A DNA stretch of 64,000 nucleotides from Actinoallomurus soli (GTDB lineage: Bacteria > Actinomycetota > Actinomycetes > Streptosporangiales > Streptosporangiaceae). The notes beneath the pieces are model-generated. The model had not been told where the DNA came from. It did not search any database and saw nothing but the letters and a program-made list of their open reading frames with translations. The translations under genes and the position numbers were made by a program. Where the stretch lies: the NCBI RefSeq assembly GCF_024055715.1, contig NZ_JAMXMV010000001.1, positions 620,001 through 684,000 of the forward strand, given 5' to 3'. Positions 34,024-41,860 of this stretch are shown piece by piece; position 1 is the first letter of the stretch; each line of letters opens with the position of its first letter.

Positions 34024-35381
34024 CGGGCGACCTGGGGCAGCTCGTTCAGCGCCGCCTCCAGCTCGTGCTGCGGCGTCTCGTAGTCCTCCAGCCGTCCGGC
34101 CAGGAACGCGTCGAACGCCGCCAGGTCGAAGTGCCCGTGACCGGAGAACCCGAACAGGATCGTGCGCGCCTCACCGGCCTCGCGGGCGGCCACGGCCTCC
34201 TCGACCGCGCCGCGCAGCGCGTGCGAGGACTCCGGCGCCATCAGGAACCCCTCGCTGCGGGCGAAGCGGACCGCTTCGGTGAACACCGCGGTCTGGTCGT
34301 AGGCGCGGGCCTCGACGTGTCCCTGGTCGTACAGCGCGCACAGCGTCGGCGCGTCGCCGTGGAAGCGCAGACCGCCCGCGTGGATCGGCGGGGGGATGAA
34401 CCCGCGCCCGACGGTGTGCATGGGCAGCAGCGGGCCCAGGCCGGCCGTGTCGGGGTGGTCGTAGGCGTAGCGGCCCTGGGTGAGCGTCGGGCACGCCGTC
34501 GGCTCGGCGGCCACGAAACGCGTCGCCGGGCGGTCCCCGGACAGCCGGTCGGCCATGAACGGGAACGCCAGGCCGGAGAAGTTGGAGCCGCCGCCGACGC
34601 AGCCGACGACGACGTCGGGGTAGTCGCCGGCCATCTCCAGCTGGCGCTTGGCCTCGATGCCGATCACGGTCTGGTGCAGCACGACGTGGTTCATCGCCGA
34701 GCCGAGGGCGAACCGGGTGTCGTCCCGGCTGAGCGCGTCCTCGACCGCCTCGGCGATGGCCATGCCGAGGCTGCCCGGGGAGTCGGGGTCCTTGGCGAGG
34801 ACGTCGCGGCCCGCCTGGGTCAGGTCGGTCGGCGACGCGAACACCTGACCGCCCCAGGTCTCCATCAGCGACCGGCGGTACGGCTTCTGGTGGTAGGAGG
34901 ACTTCACCATGTAGACGGCGACCTCGACGCCGAACAGCGCCCCCGCGAACGACAGCGCCGAGCCCCACTGCCCGGCCCCGGTCTCGGTGGTGACCCGGCG
35001 CACGCCCTGCCGGGCGTTGTAGTAGACCTGCGGCACCGCGGTGTTCGGCTTGTGCGAGCCCGCCGGGGACACGCCCTCGTACTTGAAGTAGATCTTCGCC
35101 GGGGTGTCCAGCGCGCGCTCGAGCCGGTCCGCCCGGTACAGCGGCGTGGGCCGCCACATCCGGTAGATGTCACGGACCTCGTCGGGGATGTCCACCCAGC
35201 GCTCCTGCGTGAACTCCTGGTCGATCACCGCGTCCGGCAGCAGGGACGTCAGGTCCTCCCGGGCCAGCGGCTCATGGGTGACCGGGTGCAGGTACGGCTT
35301 CAGCGGCACGGGCAGGTCGGGGAGGATGTTGTACCAGCGGTCCGGCAACCCGTCCTCGGTGAGCACGAACTTCTTCATCAC
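34020..35381 (-). CDS. TrpB2-like PLP-dependent beta-elimination/replacement enzyme
   Basis: 453 residues, the length of the TrpB2 branch of tryptophan synthase beta subunits. The PLP lysine is Lys111 in GSHKPNTA. The catalytic Glu lies in [10 protein letters not shown] and the phosphate loop is [10 protein letters not shown]. TrpB2 enzymes join indole or another nucleophile to an amino-acrylate formed from serine or phosphoserine, without a TrpA partner; none is encoded nearby. Start ATG-ATG with AAGGA upstream. It lies 15 bp after the halogenase gene, so here it may use a pyrrole-type nucleophile. That role is inference. Confidence 0.88.
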   Translation of the reverse strand: MMKKFVLTEDGLPDRWYNILPDLPVPLKPYLHPVTHEPLAREDLTSLLPDAVIDQEFTQERWVDIPDEVRDIYRMWRPTPLYRADRLERALDTPAKIYFKYEGVSPAGSHKPNTAVPQVYYNARQGVRRVTTETGAGQWGSALSFAGALFGVEVAVYMVKSSYHQKPYRRSLMETWGGQVFASPTDLTQAGRDVLAKDPDSPGSLGMAIAEAVEDALSRDDTRFALGSAMNHVVLHQTVIGIEAKRQLEMAGDYPDVVVGCVGGGSNFSGLAFPFMADRLSGDRPATRFVAAEPTACPTLTQGRYAYDHPDTAGLGPLLPMHTVGRGFIPPPIHAGGLRFHGDAPTLCALYDQGHVEARAYDQTAVFTEAVRFARSEGFLMAPESSHALRGAVEEAVAAREAGEARTILFGFSGHGHFDLAAFDAFLAGRLEDYETPQHELEAALNELPQVAR

Positions 35382-35396
35382 ACGTGTCCTTCCTCG

Positions 35397-36737
35397 TCAG
35401 AACAGCGGGGCCTGGCTCGGCGCGCGGAGCGTGCCGAGATGCCGGTGCCACAGGTGGTCCGGGTTCTCCTCGACCTGGCGGGTGATCTCCCGCATCTTGG
35501 TGAGCGCGGCCGGTTCGCCGCCGTCGTAGACGTCGCCCTGGAGCATCTTCAGCACGTCGATCCGGTACCGGGGGTCGGCGACGAAGGCGGTGAACAGGAT
35601 GTTCAGCCGGTAGTAGATGGAGATGAACTCGTACCAGTTGCGCACGGCCCGGCGCAGCCGGCCCTCGTACGCGTCGAACGACGGCTTGCCGAAGTCGCCC
35701 TTCTCAGCGGCGGCGATGATGTCGTACGACGCGATGCGGGCGCTGTTCATGGCCACGCTGACGCCGCTGGAGAAGATCGGGTCGACGAAGCGCGCGGCGT
35801 CGCCGATGAGCATCCACCGGTCACCGCAGATCTCCCGCATGGCGTAGCTGTAGTCGCCCTCGGGGCGGAACGGCCGCACCCGCTCGGCGGCGCGCAGCGC
35901 GTCGGCGAGCTCCGGGCGGCTCTCCACGCACTGCCAGAAGAACCCCTTCCAGTCCTGCTTCGCGGCGGTGAACTGCTGCTTCTGGGTGACCACGCCGACG
36001 CTCGTGACGGTGTCGGTGATCGGGATCTGCCAGACCCACGTGTCGGTCACCGGCAGGAAGTGGATGAAGATGAAGTCGGCCTGTTTCTTGTCCGCCGAGA
36101 GCGCGGAACGATCCAAACCGTCGAACCACGTGTGGATCGCGTACTGGTTGAAGACCGGGTCGGGGACCTTCAGTTTGAGCTGCCGGCCGAGGAAGGTGTT
36201 ACGCCCGCTCGCGTCCACCACCATCCGCACCCGCACGTCCGTCTCGCGGCGGCCCATGGCGAAGACCACGCGAGGGTCGTCGCCGAGGTCGGCGTGGCGG
36301 ACCCGTACGCCCTCGTAGACCTTGGCGCCCAGCGACTCCGCGTGCTGCAGGAGCAGCAGGTCGAACTTGCCGCGGTCCACGTGGTAGGTGTAGTCCTGCT
36401 TCACACCCGGCTGGTCGCGCTCGCTGAACGCCACCTCGGCCGCCTGGAACCCGTGCGACAGCTCGAAGCCGAGTGTGGGGATCCGCGAGTCGGCCGCCGA
36501 CGTCCACGCCGCACCGTACTTCCGCGGGAAGCCGCCGGTGTCCACCTTCTCCAGCGCGCCGATGTCGGCCAGCACCGGCGTGGTGGCCGGGATCAGCGAC
36601 TCTCCGACATGGGGGCGGGGGAACAGCGCGCTCTCGAAGACGACGCACGACAGGCCGGCCTGCGACAGGTACGAGGCGAGGGTGGAGCCGGCCGGCCCGC
36701 CGCCGATGATGCCGATGTCGAAATCAACGTCCGCCAC
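35397..36737 (-). CDS. FAD-dependent halogenase, carrier-protein (PltA-like) type
   Basis: 446 residues. The FAD site is GGGPAG (12-17). Halogenase hallmarks are present: a lysine in the F-x-x-K-Y-G context (Lys73) that forms the chloramine in this family, the W-x-W-x-I-P motif (Trp234, Trp236, Ile238-Pro239) that suppresses monooxygenation, and DPIFSSG (319-325). Those features are shared by PltA, CmlS and other halogenases acting on carrier-bound substrates. The tail is shorter than in tryptophan halogenases. GTG start with GGGAG eight bases upstream; it overlaps the carrier-protein gene by 14 bp, which fits a partner relationship. Predicted role: halogenation of pyrrolyl-S-carrier protein. 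A flavin reductase must come from elsewhere. Confidence 0.88.
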   Translation of the reverse strand: MADVDFDIGIIGGGPAGSTLASYLSQAGLSCVVFESALFPRPHVGESLIPATTPVLADIGALEKVDTGGFPRKYGAAWTSAADSRIPTLGFELSHGFQAAEVAFSERDQPGVKQDYTYHVDRGKFDLLLLQHAESLGAKVYEGVRVRHADLGDDPRVVFAMGRRETDVRVRMVVDASGRNTFLGRQLKLKVPDPVFNQYAIHTWFDGLDRSALSADKKQADFIFIHFLPVTDTWVWQIPITDTVTSVGVVTQKQQFTAAKQDWKGFFWQCVESRPELADALRAAERVRPFRPEGDYSYAMREICGDRWMLIGDAARFVDPIFSSGVSVAMNSARIASYDIIAAAEKGDFGKPSFDAYEGRLRRAVRNWYEFISIYYRLNILFTAFVADPRYRIDVLKMLQGDVYDGGEPAALTKMREITRQVEENPDHLWHRHLGTLRAPSQAPLF

Positions 36738-36984
36738 GATCGCACTCCCTCACCAAACGGCTGATGCTCGCCAGGTCTTTGAAGTTGTCACCGACCATTT
36801 CGCTCATCGGTATCTCCACGCCGAACTGATCGCGGATGAAACCGACGAGCCTGGTGGTGGTGAGCGAGTTGAGAATTCCGAGCTCGAGGAGCGGAGTGTC
36901 CGGTTCTATCGCCACTTCGGAAGTGTCAAGAATCTTCTCCTCGATGAATTTTTGGAGGATTTCGAGCTCGTCCTGCTGTCCCAT
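36724..36984 (-). CDS. Acyl/peptidyl carrier protein (PltL-like)
   Basis: 86 residues forming one four-helix carrier domain. The phosphopantetheine serine is Ser40 in LGILNSL, followed by helix II RLVGFIRDQFGVEI. It reads LNS where many carriers read LDS. ATG at 36984 has GGGAG seven bases upstream. It heads the minus-strand operon and is divergent from the dehydrogenase and adenylation genes. Free-standing carriers of this kind receive L-proline in pyrrole-forming cassettes. Confidence 0.9.
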   Translation of the reverse strand: MGQQDELEILQKFIEEKILDTSEVAIEPDTPLLELGILNSLTTTRLVGFIRDQFGVEIPMSEMVGDNFKDLASISRLVRECDRGGR

Positions 36985-37179
36985 CCGAAGCTCCCGCCCC
37001 TGCGGTCCGGTCCGTCGGGGTGACGCTACCGTCCCCGTTGACCGGCTGTCTTCCGTAGGAGTGGCGAATTTCCGGGCGGCCGGCTCCGCCGTTCGGCCAG
37101 TGGCCTCCGCCGAACTGATGAGTCGGTTCCGGCTTTTTTGTCGAGGACACCCGCCGAAGGTGCTTCTAAACTGCTTTAC

Positions 37180-38295
37180 ATGCATTTGGAGGAGCGGGAC
37201 ATCTACCACCGATTCAGCAAGAGAATTGACGGGCATCCGGTGCCGGCGCCCGGTTACCTGACCCGGGAGGAATGGCAGTGGGCGGCCGGGACCGGACTCG
37301 CCGGACTGAGCGTTTCGCAGACTTACGGCGGGGGTGGGCACGGATTCGCCGCCACGGCCCAGGCCGCGGAGGCGTTCGGGCGGCATCACCCGGACATGGG
37401 GCTGGTGTTCGCCGTTCTGGCGCACCTGTTCGCCTGCGCGATGCCGATCGCCGAGCACGGCGATCCGGCCCTGCGCGAGCGCGTGCTCCCCCGCCTGTGC
37501 TCGGGGGAGTGGATCGGCGCGAACGCCATCACGGAGGAGGGCGCGGGCTCCGACGCGACCGCCCTGGCCACCCGCGCCGTACGGGACGGGGACGAGTACG
37601 TGCTCACGGGCGCCAAGTCCTTCGTCAGCAACGGCCCGATCGCGGACGTCTTCGTCGTGTACGCCAGCACCCGGCCCGAGTTCGGCCATCTGGGCGTCTC
37701 GGCGTTCGTGATCGAGCGGGGGACGCCGGGACTCACGGTCGGCGAGCCGTTCGGCAAGGCGGGCCTGGTCCGCTGCCCGGCCGGCGAACTGCGTCTCGAC
37801 GGGTGCCGGGTCCCGGTCGGCGCGCGCCTGGGCGCCGACGGGCAGGGCGCGGCGATCTTCCAGTCCGCCATGCGCTGGGAGCGGACCTGCCTGTTCGCGG
37901 CCTACCTCGGGCAGTCCGAGCGGCTGCTGGACCGCTGTGTGGAGCACGCCCGTGAGCGCCGCCAGTTCGGCCGGCCGCTCGCGGCGAACCAGGCCGTCTC
38001 CCACCGGATCGGCCGGATGCGGGTCCGTCTCGACGCCGCCCGCCTCCTGCTCGAACGCGCGTGCGCGCGCCTCGACCAGGGGGAGCGGGCCGTTCTCGAC
38101 GTCGCGATGGCCAAGCTGGCGGTCAGCGAGAACGCCGTGGCGACGACCCTGGACGCCCAGCACATCTTCGGCGGCGCCGGTGTCCGTGAGGACGCCGGGA
38201 TCGCCAAGGACGTACGGGACGCGCTGCCCTGCACCACCTTCTCCGGCACCTCGGAGATGCAGCTCGAACAGATCGCCGAGGAGATGGGGCTGTGA
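37180..38295 (+). CDS. Acyl-CoA dehydrogenase-like prolyl-S-PCP dehydrogenase (PltE-like)
   Basis: About 371 residues of the acyl-CoA dehydrogenase fold. The blocks MGLVFAVLAHLFACAMPI, NAITEEGAGSDATAL, KSFVSNGPIADVFVVYAS, WERTCLFAAYLGQSERLL and ERRQFGRPLAANQAVSHRI resemble PltE/RedW enzymes more than fatty-acid dehydrogenases. Those flavoproteins oxidise L-prolyl-S-PCP by four electrons to pyrrolyl-2-carboxyl-S-PCP. The catalytic segment near the C-terminus reads FSGTSEMQ rather than the EGT of acyl-CoA dehydrogenases, as I recall for PltE. ATG at 37180 is chosen by length; TTG at 37138 would add 14 residues, and neither has a clear ribosome-binding site. GTGA overlap joins it to the adenylation gene. 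Confidence 0.87.
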   Translation: MHLEERDIYHRFSKRIDGHPVPAPGYLTREEWQWAAGTGLAGLSVSQTYGGGGHGFAATAQAAEAFGRHHPDMGLVFAVLAHLFACAMPIAEHGDPALRERVLPRLCSGEWIGANAITEEGAGSDATALATRAVRDGDEYVLTGAKSFVSNGPIADVFVVYASTRPEFGHLGVSAFVIERGTPGLTVGEPFGKAGLVRCPAGELRLDGCRVPVGARLGADGQGAAIFQSAMRWERTCLFAAYLGQSERLLDRCVEHARERRQFGRPLAANQAVSHRIGRMRVRLDAARLLLERACARLDQGERAVLDVAMAKLAVSENAVATTLDAQHIFGGAGVREDAGIAKDVRDALPCTTFSGTSEMQLEQIAEEMGL

Positions 38296-39707
38296 GGCTC
38301 GAGCAGCTCCTGCGCGCGCACGCGCGCTCGTCCGCTCCGGCGGTCGACGGTGTCGGGTACGCCGAGCTCGACGCGCGGGCCGACGCCCTGGCCCGGGAGC
38401 TGGCCGCGCTGGGCGTACGCCGGGGCGACCGCGTCGCGTTCTGGCTCGACAAGAGCCCGTACGCGGTGGCGGTCATGCAGGCGGTGCTGCGGCTGGGAGC
38501 CGCGTACGTGCCGGTCGACCCGGTCGCGCCCGCCGGCCGGGCCGCAGCCGTCATCCGCGACTGCGCCCCGCGCGTCGTCGTCAGCGACCGCGCCGGCGAA
38601 CTGCGCGCGGAGGGGATCACGGCCACGACCCCGGCCGGGCGGCCCGGCGGCCCGCTGCCCGCCCACGACGGCACGGAGGACGATCTCGCCTACATCCTGT
38701 ACACGTCGGGGTCCACCGGGGCGCCGAAGGGGGTGTGCATCTCCCACCGCAACGCGATGGCGTTCGTCGAGTGGGCCGCCGGCGAGCTGGGAGCCCGCCC
38801 GGACGACCGGTTCGCCAACCACGCGCCGTTCCACTTCGACCTGTCGGTCCTCGACCTGTACGTGGCGTTCCACGCCGGGGCCTCGGTCCAGCTGATCCCG
38901 CGCGAGGCGGCGTACGCGCCGCGGCTGCTCGTCGAGTTCCTGGTCCAGCGTGGGATCACCGTCTGGTACTCGGTTCCGTCCGCGCTCGTCCTGATGGCGC
39001 GCGACGGGGGGCTGCTCGACGTGCGGCCGCCCGCGCTGCGGGCGCTCCTGTTCGCCGGCGAGCCCTATCCGGTGACCCACCTGCGGCGGCTCCGCGAGCA
39101 CCTGCCCGGCATCCGGTTCCTGAACCTGTACGGCCCCACCGAGACCAACGTCTGCGCCTTCTACGAGGTGACCGATCTGCCGGCCGAGCCGGTGCCCATC
39201 GGCACGGCCTGTTCCGGGGACCGGATCCATGCCGTGCGCGAGGACGGCTCGGCCGCGGCGCCCGGCGAGGAGGGCGAACTGGTCGTCGAGGGGCCCACGG
39301 TGATGCTCGGCTACTGGGGCCGCCCGCCGCAGACCGGCCCGTACCCGACCGGCGACCGCGTCGTCCTCCGCGACGGGGTGTACCACTACCTCGGACGGCG
39401 TGACGGGATGGTGAAGGTACGCGGTCACCGGATCGAGCTCGGCGACGTGGAGTCCGCGCTCCTCACCTGCCCGGGGGTGTCCGAGGTCGCGGTCGTGGTC
39501 TCCGGCGCCGGGCTCGACGCGCGGCTGGTCGCGTACGTGGTGCCGGGCGAGGATCGGCGGCCGAATCTGCTCGAGCTCAAGCGGCACTGCGCCGACCGGC
39601 TGCCCCGGTACATGATCGTGGATTCGGTCCGCTACGTGGCCGCGCTGCCCCGTACGGGCAACGGAAAGACCGACCGCCGCCGGCTCACCGTCGAGGCGGC
39701 GCCGTGA
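38292..39707 (+). CDS. Stand-alone L-proline adenylation enzyme (PltF-like)
   Basis: 471 residues, one ANL adenylation domain with no condensation or thiolation domain. The ATP loop is YTSGSTGAPKG, core A5 is LYGPTET, A8 is GRRDGMVKVRGHRIELG and the catalytic lysine lies in GNGKTDRR. Aligned by eye to PheA, the pocket residues read D-L-L-Y-L-A-L-V-C-K (starting with HFDLSVLD). From memory this is the code of proline-activating enzymes of pyrrole pathways such as PltF and RedM. It would make prolyl-AMP and load the PltL-like carrier. GTG start overlaps the dehydrogenase stop. Confidence 0.9.
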   Translation: MRLEQLLRAHARSSAPAVDGVGYAELDARADALARELAALGVRRGDRVAFWLDKSPYAVAVMQAVLRLGAAYVPVDPVAPAGRAAAVIRDCAPRVVVSDRAGELRAEGITATTPAGRPGGPLPAHDGTEDDLAYILYTSGSTGAPKGVCISHRNAMAFVEWAAGELGARPDDRFANHAPFHFDLSVLDLYVAFHAGASVQLIPREAAYAPRLLVEFLVQRGITVWYSVPSALVLMARDGGLLDVRPPALRALLFAGEPYPVTHLRRLREHLPGIRFLNLYGPTETNVCAFYEVTDLPAEPVPIGTACSGDRIHAVREDGSAAAPGEEGELVVEGPTVMLGYWGRPPQTGPYPTGDRVVLRDGVYHYLGRRDGMVKVRGHRIELGDVESALLTCPGVSEVAVVVSGAGLDARLVAYVVPGEDRRPNLLELKRHCADRLPRYMIVDSVRYVAALPRTGNGKTDRRRLTVEAAP

Positions 39708-39836
39708 CCGCCGGGTCCCCGGTCGTCCCGGCGAGCCCGTGACGGACGAGCCGGGCGACCCCGCCGCGCGGCCCGGTCGATCGACTCGGCCGGGCCGGCC
39801 GCCCGGTGGGGTCGATCGAGTCCGCGAGCCCGCTGC
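39708..39836. other. Convergent gap with palindromic repeats
   Basis: 129 bp between the adenylation gene and the transporter gene. GTCGATCGAC at about 39777-39786 is self-complementary, and a related GTCGATCGAG follows about 40 bp later with GC-rich inverted sequence between. It is the likely bidirectional termination zone of the two convergent operons. Confidence 0.35.
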
Positions 39837-40763
39837 TCAGCCCGTTCGGCCGGCCGTCTCCTCGACGACCGGGCCGACCGGCTCGGAGCCGTCCGGACGA
39901 CGCGTCCGCAGTCCGAGGAGCAGCCCGGCGATGACCAGGGCGGCGCCGGCGACGTCGGCCCACGAGGGATGCCCGGTCCCCAGCACCATCGTGGAGATGA
40001 TCGCGCCCACGGGGAGGAACCCGGAGAACAGCCCGGCGCGTTCGGGCCCCAGCCGGGGCAGCGCGTCGTACCAGCAGAAGAACGCGAAGGCGGTCACGAC
40101 GACGGCGAGGTAGCCGAGTGCGCCCGCCTCCGACGCCGTCGGCACCCGCAGGGCGTGCCGGCCGTCGGTGACGAGACCGGCGATCAGCAACAGCGGCACG
40201 GCCGCCACGGCGGAGTACGCGGAGACGCGGATGGCGCCGAGCCGGGGCAGCAACGGCAGCGCCAGGAGCGAGAACCCGACCTCGCCGCCGAGCGCGCCGA
40301 GTGCCAGCAGCAGCCCGAGGGCGGCGCCGCCGCCGAAACCGGTGGCGATGGCCGCGCCGCTCGCCACGACGACGGCCGCCGCCACCAGGTTCCGGCGCGG
40401 CCGTTCCCCCTCCATGAACGGCCCCACCACTGCCAGGACGATCGGCACGGTGGCCACGATCGTCCCTACCGTCGCCGGATCCGCGTACCGCGTGGATTCG
40501 ACGATGAAGACGTTGAAGGCGGCCAGCCCGGTGAGCGCCAGCAGGATCACCAGGCCGACCTCGCGGAGGCTCAGCCGCAGATGCCTGATGCCGCGGAACC
40601 GCGCGACCAGCATGAGCAGCAGCGCCCCTACGGCGTAGCGGATCGCCTGGCCGCCGTAGACGGGATAGTGGTGTAACGCGGGCGAGACTGCGGTCAGCGT
40701 CCCCACGCAGAACATGGCCGTGGCCGCGCCCACTCCTCCTCGGATGCCCCGCATGCCCATCAC
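39837..40763 (-). CDS. DMT-superfamily (EamA) exporter with a TTA codon
   Basis: 308 residues with ten membrane helices arranged as two EamA repeats, the form of drug/metabolite exporters. The end of the first repeat holds ADPATVGTIVATVPI and the second EVGFSLLALPLLPRLGAIRV. GTG at 40763 or ATG at 40760 may start it. Codon 30 is TTA (40674-40676), rare in this DNA. It lies 55 bp after the LuxR regulator on the same strand and converges on the adenylation gene. Likely role: efflux of the cluster product; this is inferred from position. Confidence 0.8.
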   Translation of the reverse strand: MMGMRGIRGGVGAATAMFCVGTLTAVSPALHHYPVYGGQAIRYAVGALLLMLVARFRGIRHLRLSLREVGLVILLALTGLAAFNVFIVESTRYADPATVGTIVATVPIVLAVVGPFMEGERPRRNLVAAAVVVASGAAIATGFGGGAALGLLLALGALGGEVGFSLLALPLLPRLGAIRVSAYSAVAAVPLLLIAGLVTDGRHALRVPTASEAGALGYLAVVVTAFAFFCWYDALPRLGPERAGLFSGFLPVGAIISTMVLGTGHPSWADVAGAALVIAGLLLGLRTRRPDGSEPVGPVVEETAGRTG

Positions 40764-40818
40764 GATCGCAGCAGGGCCGAGTCGAGCAAAGATCCATTGG
40801 ACGGCGAAGTGGACTGCT

Positions 40819-41487
40819 TCATCGCGCTTGCGCCGACTTGCGACCAGAGGGGAGCTCTGCCGGATTGCTGCCGATCTCTACGAGGCCCGTCTCGTAGGCG
40901 TAGATCACGGCGGCCACACGGTTACGGAGACGCAGCTTGCTCAGCAGGCTCTGCACATGAGACTTGACGGTGCTCTCGCTCACGGAGAGTTCTTTCGATA
41001 TCTCCGCATTCGACCGGCCGCGGGCCAGGAATCGGAGGACGTCGAGTTCGCGCCGCGTCATTCTTTCGGCCTCCGCGTCCGCGCGATCGGCGTTCGGCCC
41101 TCTGCGGGCCGGGCCGAGGAAGGAGTACCCGGCGGAGAGCATGCGGATCGCGGCGCGGAACTCCTCGGGGTCGGCGCTGGTCAGGAGCAGGCCGACCGAC
41201 TCGGGCTGCTCACGTGGGTCCGGGCCGGGCGGGTCGCTGAGCACTAAGGACCGGCCGCGGATCGCGCCGATCCGCGCGATGGCCCTTAATGGGTCGGGGT
41301 GGTCGGCGAGCTGGCCGACGACCGTGACGTCCGGTTTGAGATCGTCGATGGCCGCCGCCGCCTCGGCGTAGTCACACGCCTCGCCGATCAGCGCGAGGTC
41401 GGCCGACTCCTGGATGATTTTCTTCAGGCCGAAACGCACCAGACCACGGCGTTCGGCGAGCAGGACGGTGATCTGAGAACGTGACAC
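40819..41487 (-). CDS. LuxR-family regulator with atypical receiver domain and two TTA codons
   Basis: About 222 residues. The C-terminal LuxR HTH is intact (MTRRELDVLRFLARGRSNAEISKELSVSESTVKSHV). The N-terminal domain keeps the receiver shape, but the acidic pocket ADD is replaced by AER and the phosphoacceptor position in KPDVTVVGQL is Gly, so phosphorylation is not expected. Codons 67 and 81 are TTA (41287-41289, 41245-41247), which in streptomycetes makes translation depend on the bldA tRNA. GTG at 41487 is chosen because it starts the receiver fold. Such orphan regulators usually control the adjacent biosynthetic genes. Upstream lie a TTGACT-N17-TCATAT promoter and a direct 12-bp repeat. 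Confidence 0.85.
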   Translation of the reverse strand: MSRSQITVLLAERRGLVRFGLKKIIQESADLALIGEACDYAEAAAAIDDLKPDVTVVGQLADHPDPLRAIARIGAIRGRSLVLSDPPGPDPREQPESVGLLLTSADPEEFRAAIRMLSAGYSFLGPARRGPNADRADAEAERMTRRELDVLRFLARGRSNAEISKELSVSESTVKSHVQSLLSKLRLRNRVAAVIYAYETGLVEIGSNPAELPSGRKSAQAR

Positions 41488-41499
41488 GCTGCTACCTAG

Positions 41500-41526
41500 G
41501 AGGCGTTCCCGTGAGAGGCGTTCCCG
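41500..41526. repeat. Direct repeat GAGGCGTTCCCG in the regulator leader
   Basis: GAGGCGTTCCCG occurs at 41500-41511 and again at 41515-41526, a period of 15 bp, starting 13 bp upstream of the regulator GTG. Two same-orientation copies fit binding by a protein dimer or an mRNA-level element. Autoregulation is an inference. Confidence 0.4.
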
Positions 41527-41578
41527 GAAGTACCCACAATCCAACCCCCGTCGTGCGCGGTCGTACCGCTTCGCACCA

Positions 41579-41607
41579 ATATGACGCTCTGTGGTCAAAT
41601 TAGTCAA
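41579..41607 (-). promoter_or_regulatory. Promoter of the LuxR regulator, TTGACT-N17-TCATAT
   Basis: On the minus strand TTGACT (41607-41602) and TCATAT (41584-41579) are 17 bases apart. The surrounding 41575-41640 stretch is a notable AT-rich island in this GC-rich region. CCAATATG occurs twice (41577-41584 and 41615-41622). The predicted leader is about 85 nt. Confidence 0.55.
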
Positions 41608-41860
41608 GTAAAGCCCAATATGTGGGATTTATGTCGCCTTGCGTGGTCGTGGGGTCATGCGGTGTGGTCACGTCGCCGTGCGACGGGCGGGTACGCCGGG
41701 GCGCGCGGTGCCAGGGCCCCGGACGCCTTGGGCGCTCGGGCGGGCCGGAATGTCGGCGGCGGGGCGTAGGTTGAACCACGTAGCGGGGACCGTGGCCGTC
41801 GGCCCGCCCGATCCAGGAGCCGCCGAGGCGGCCAGCGAGCGCATCAAGCGAAGGAGCATC

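Noticed and set aside
34065-36764. An 899-codon open frame on the plus strand
   Set aside because: Antisense shadow of the TrpB2-like and halogenase genes, which have intact catalytic motifs and coupled starts.
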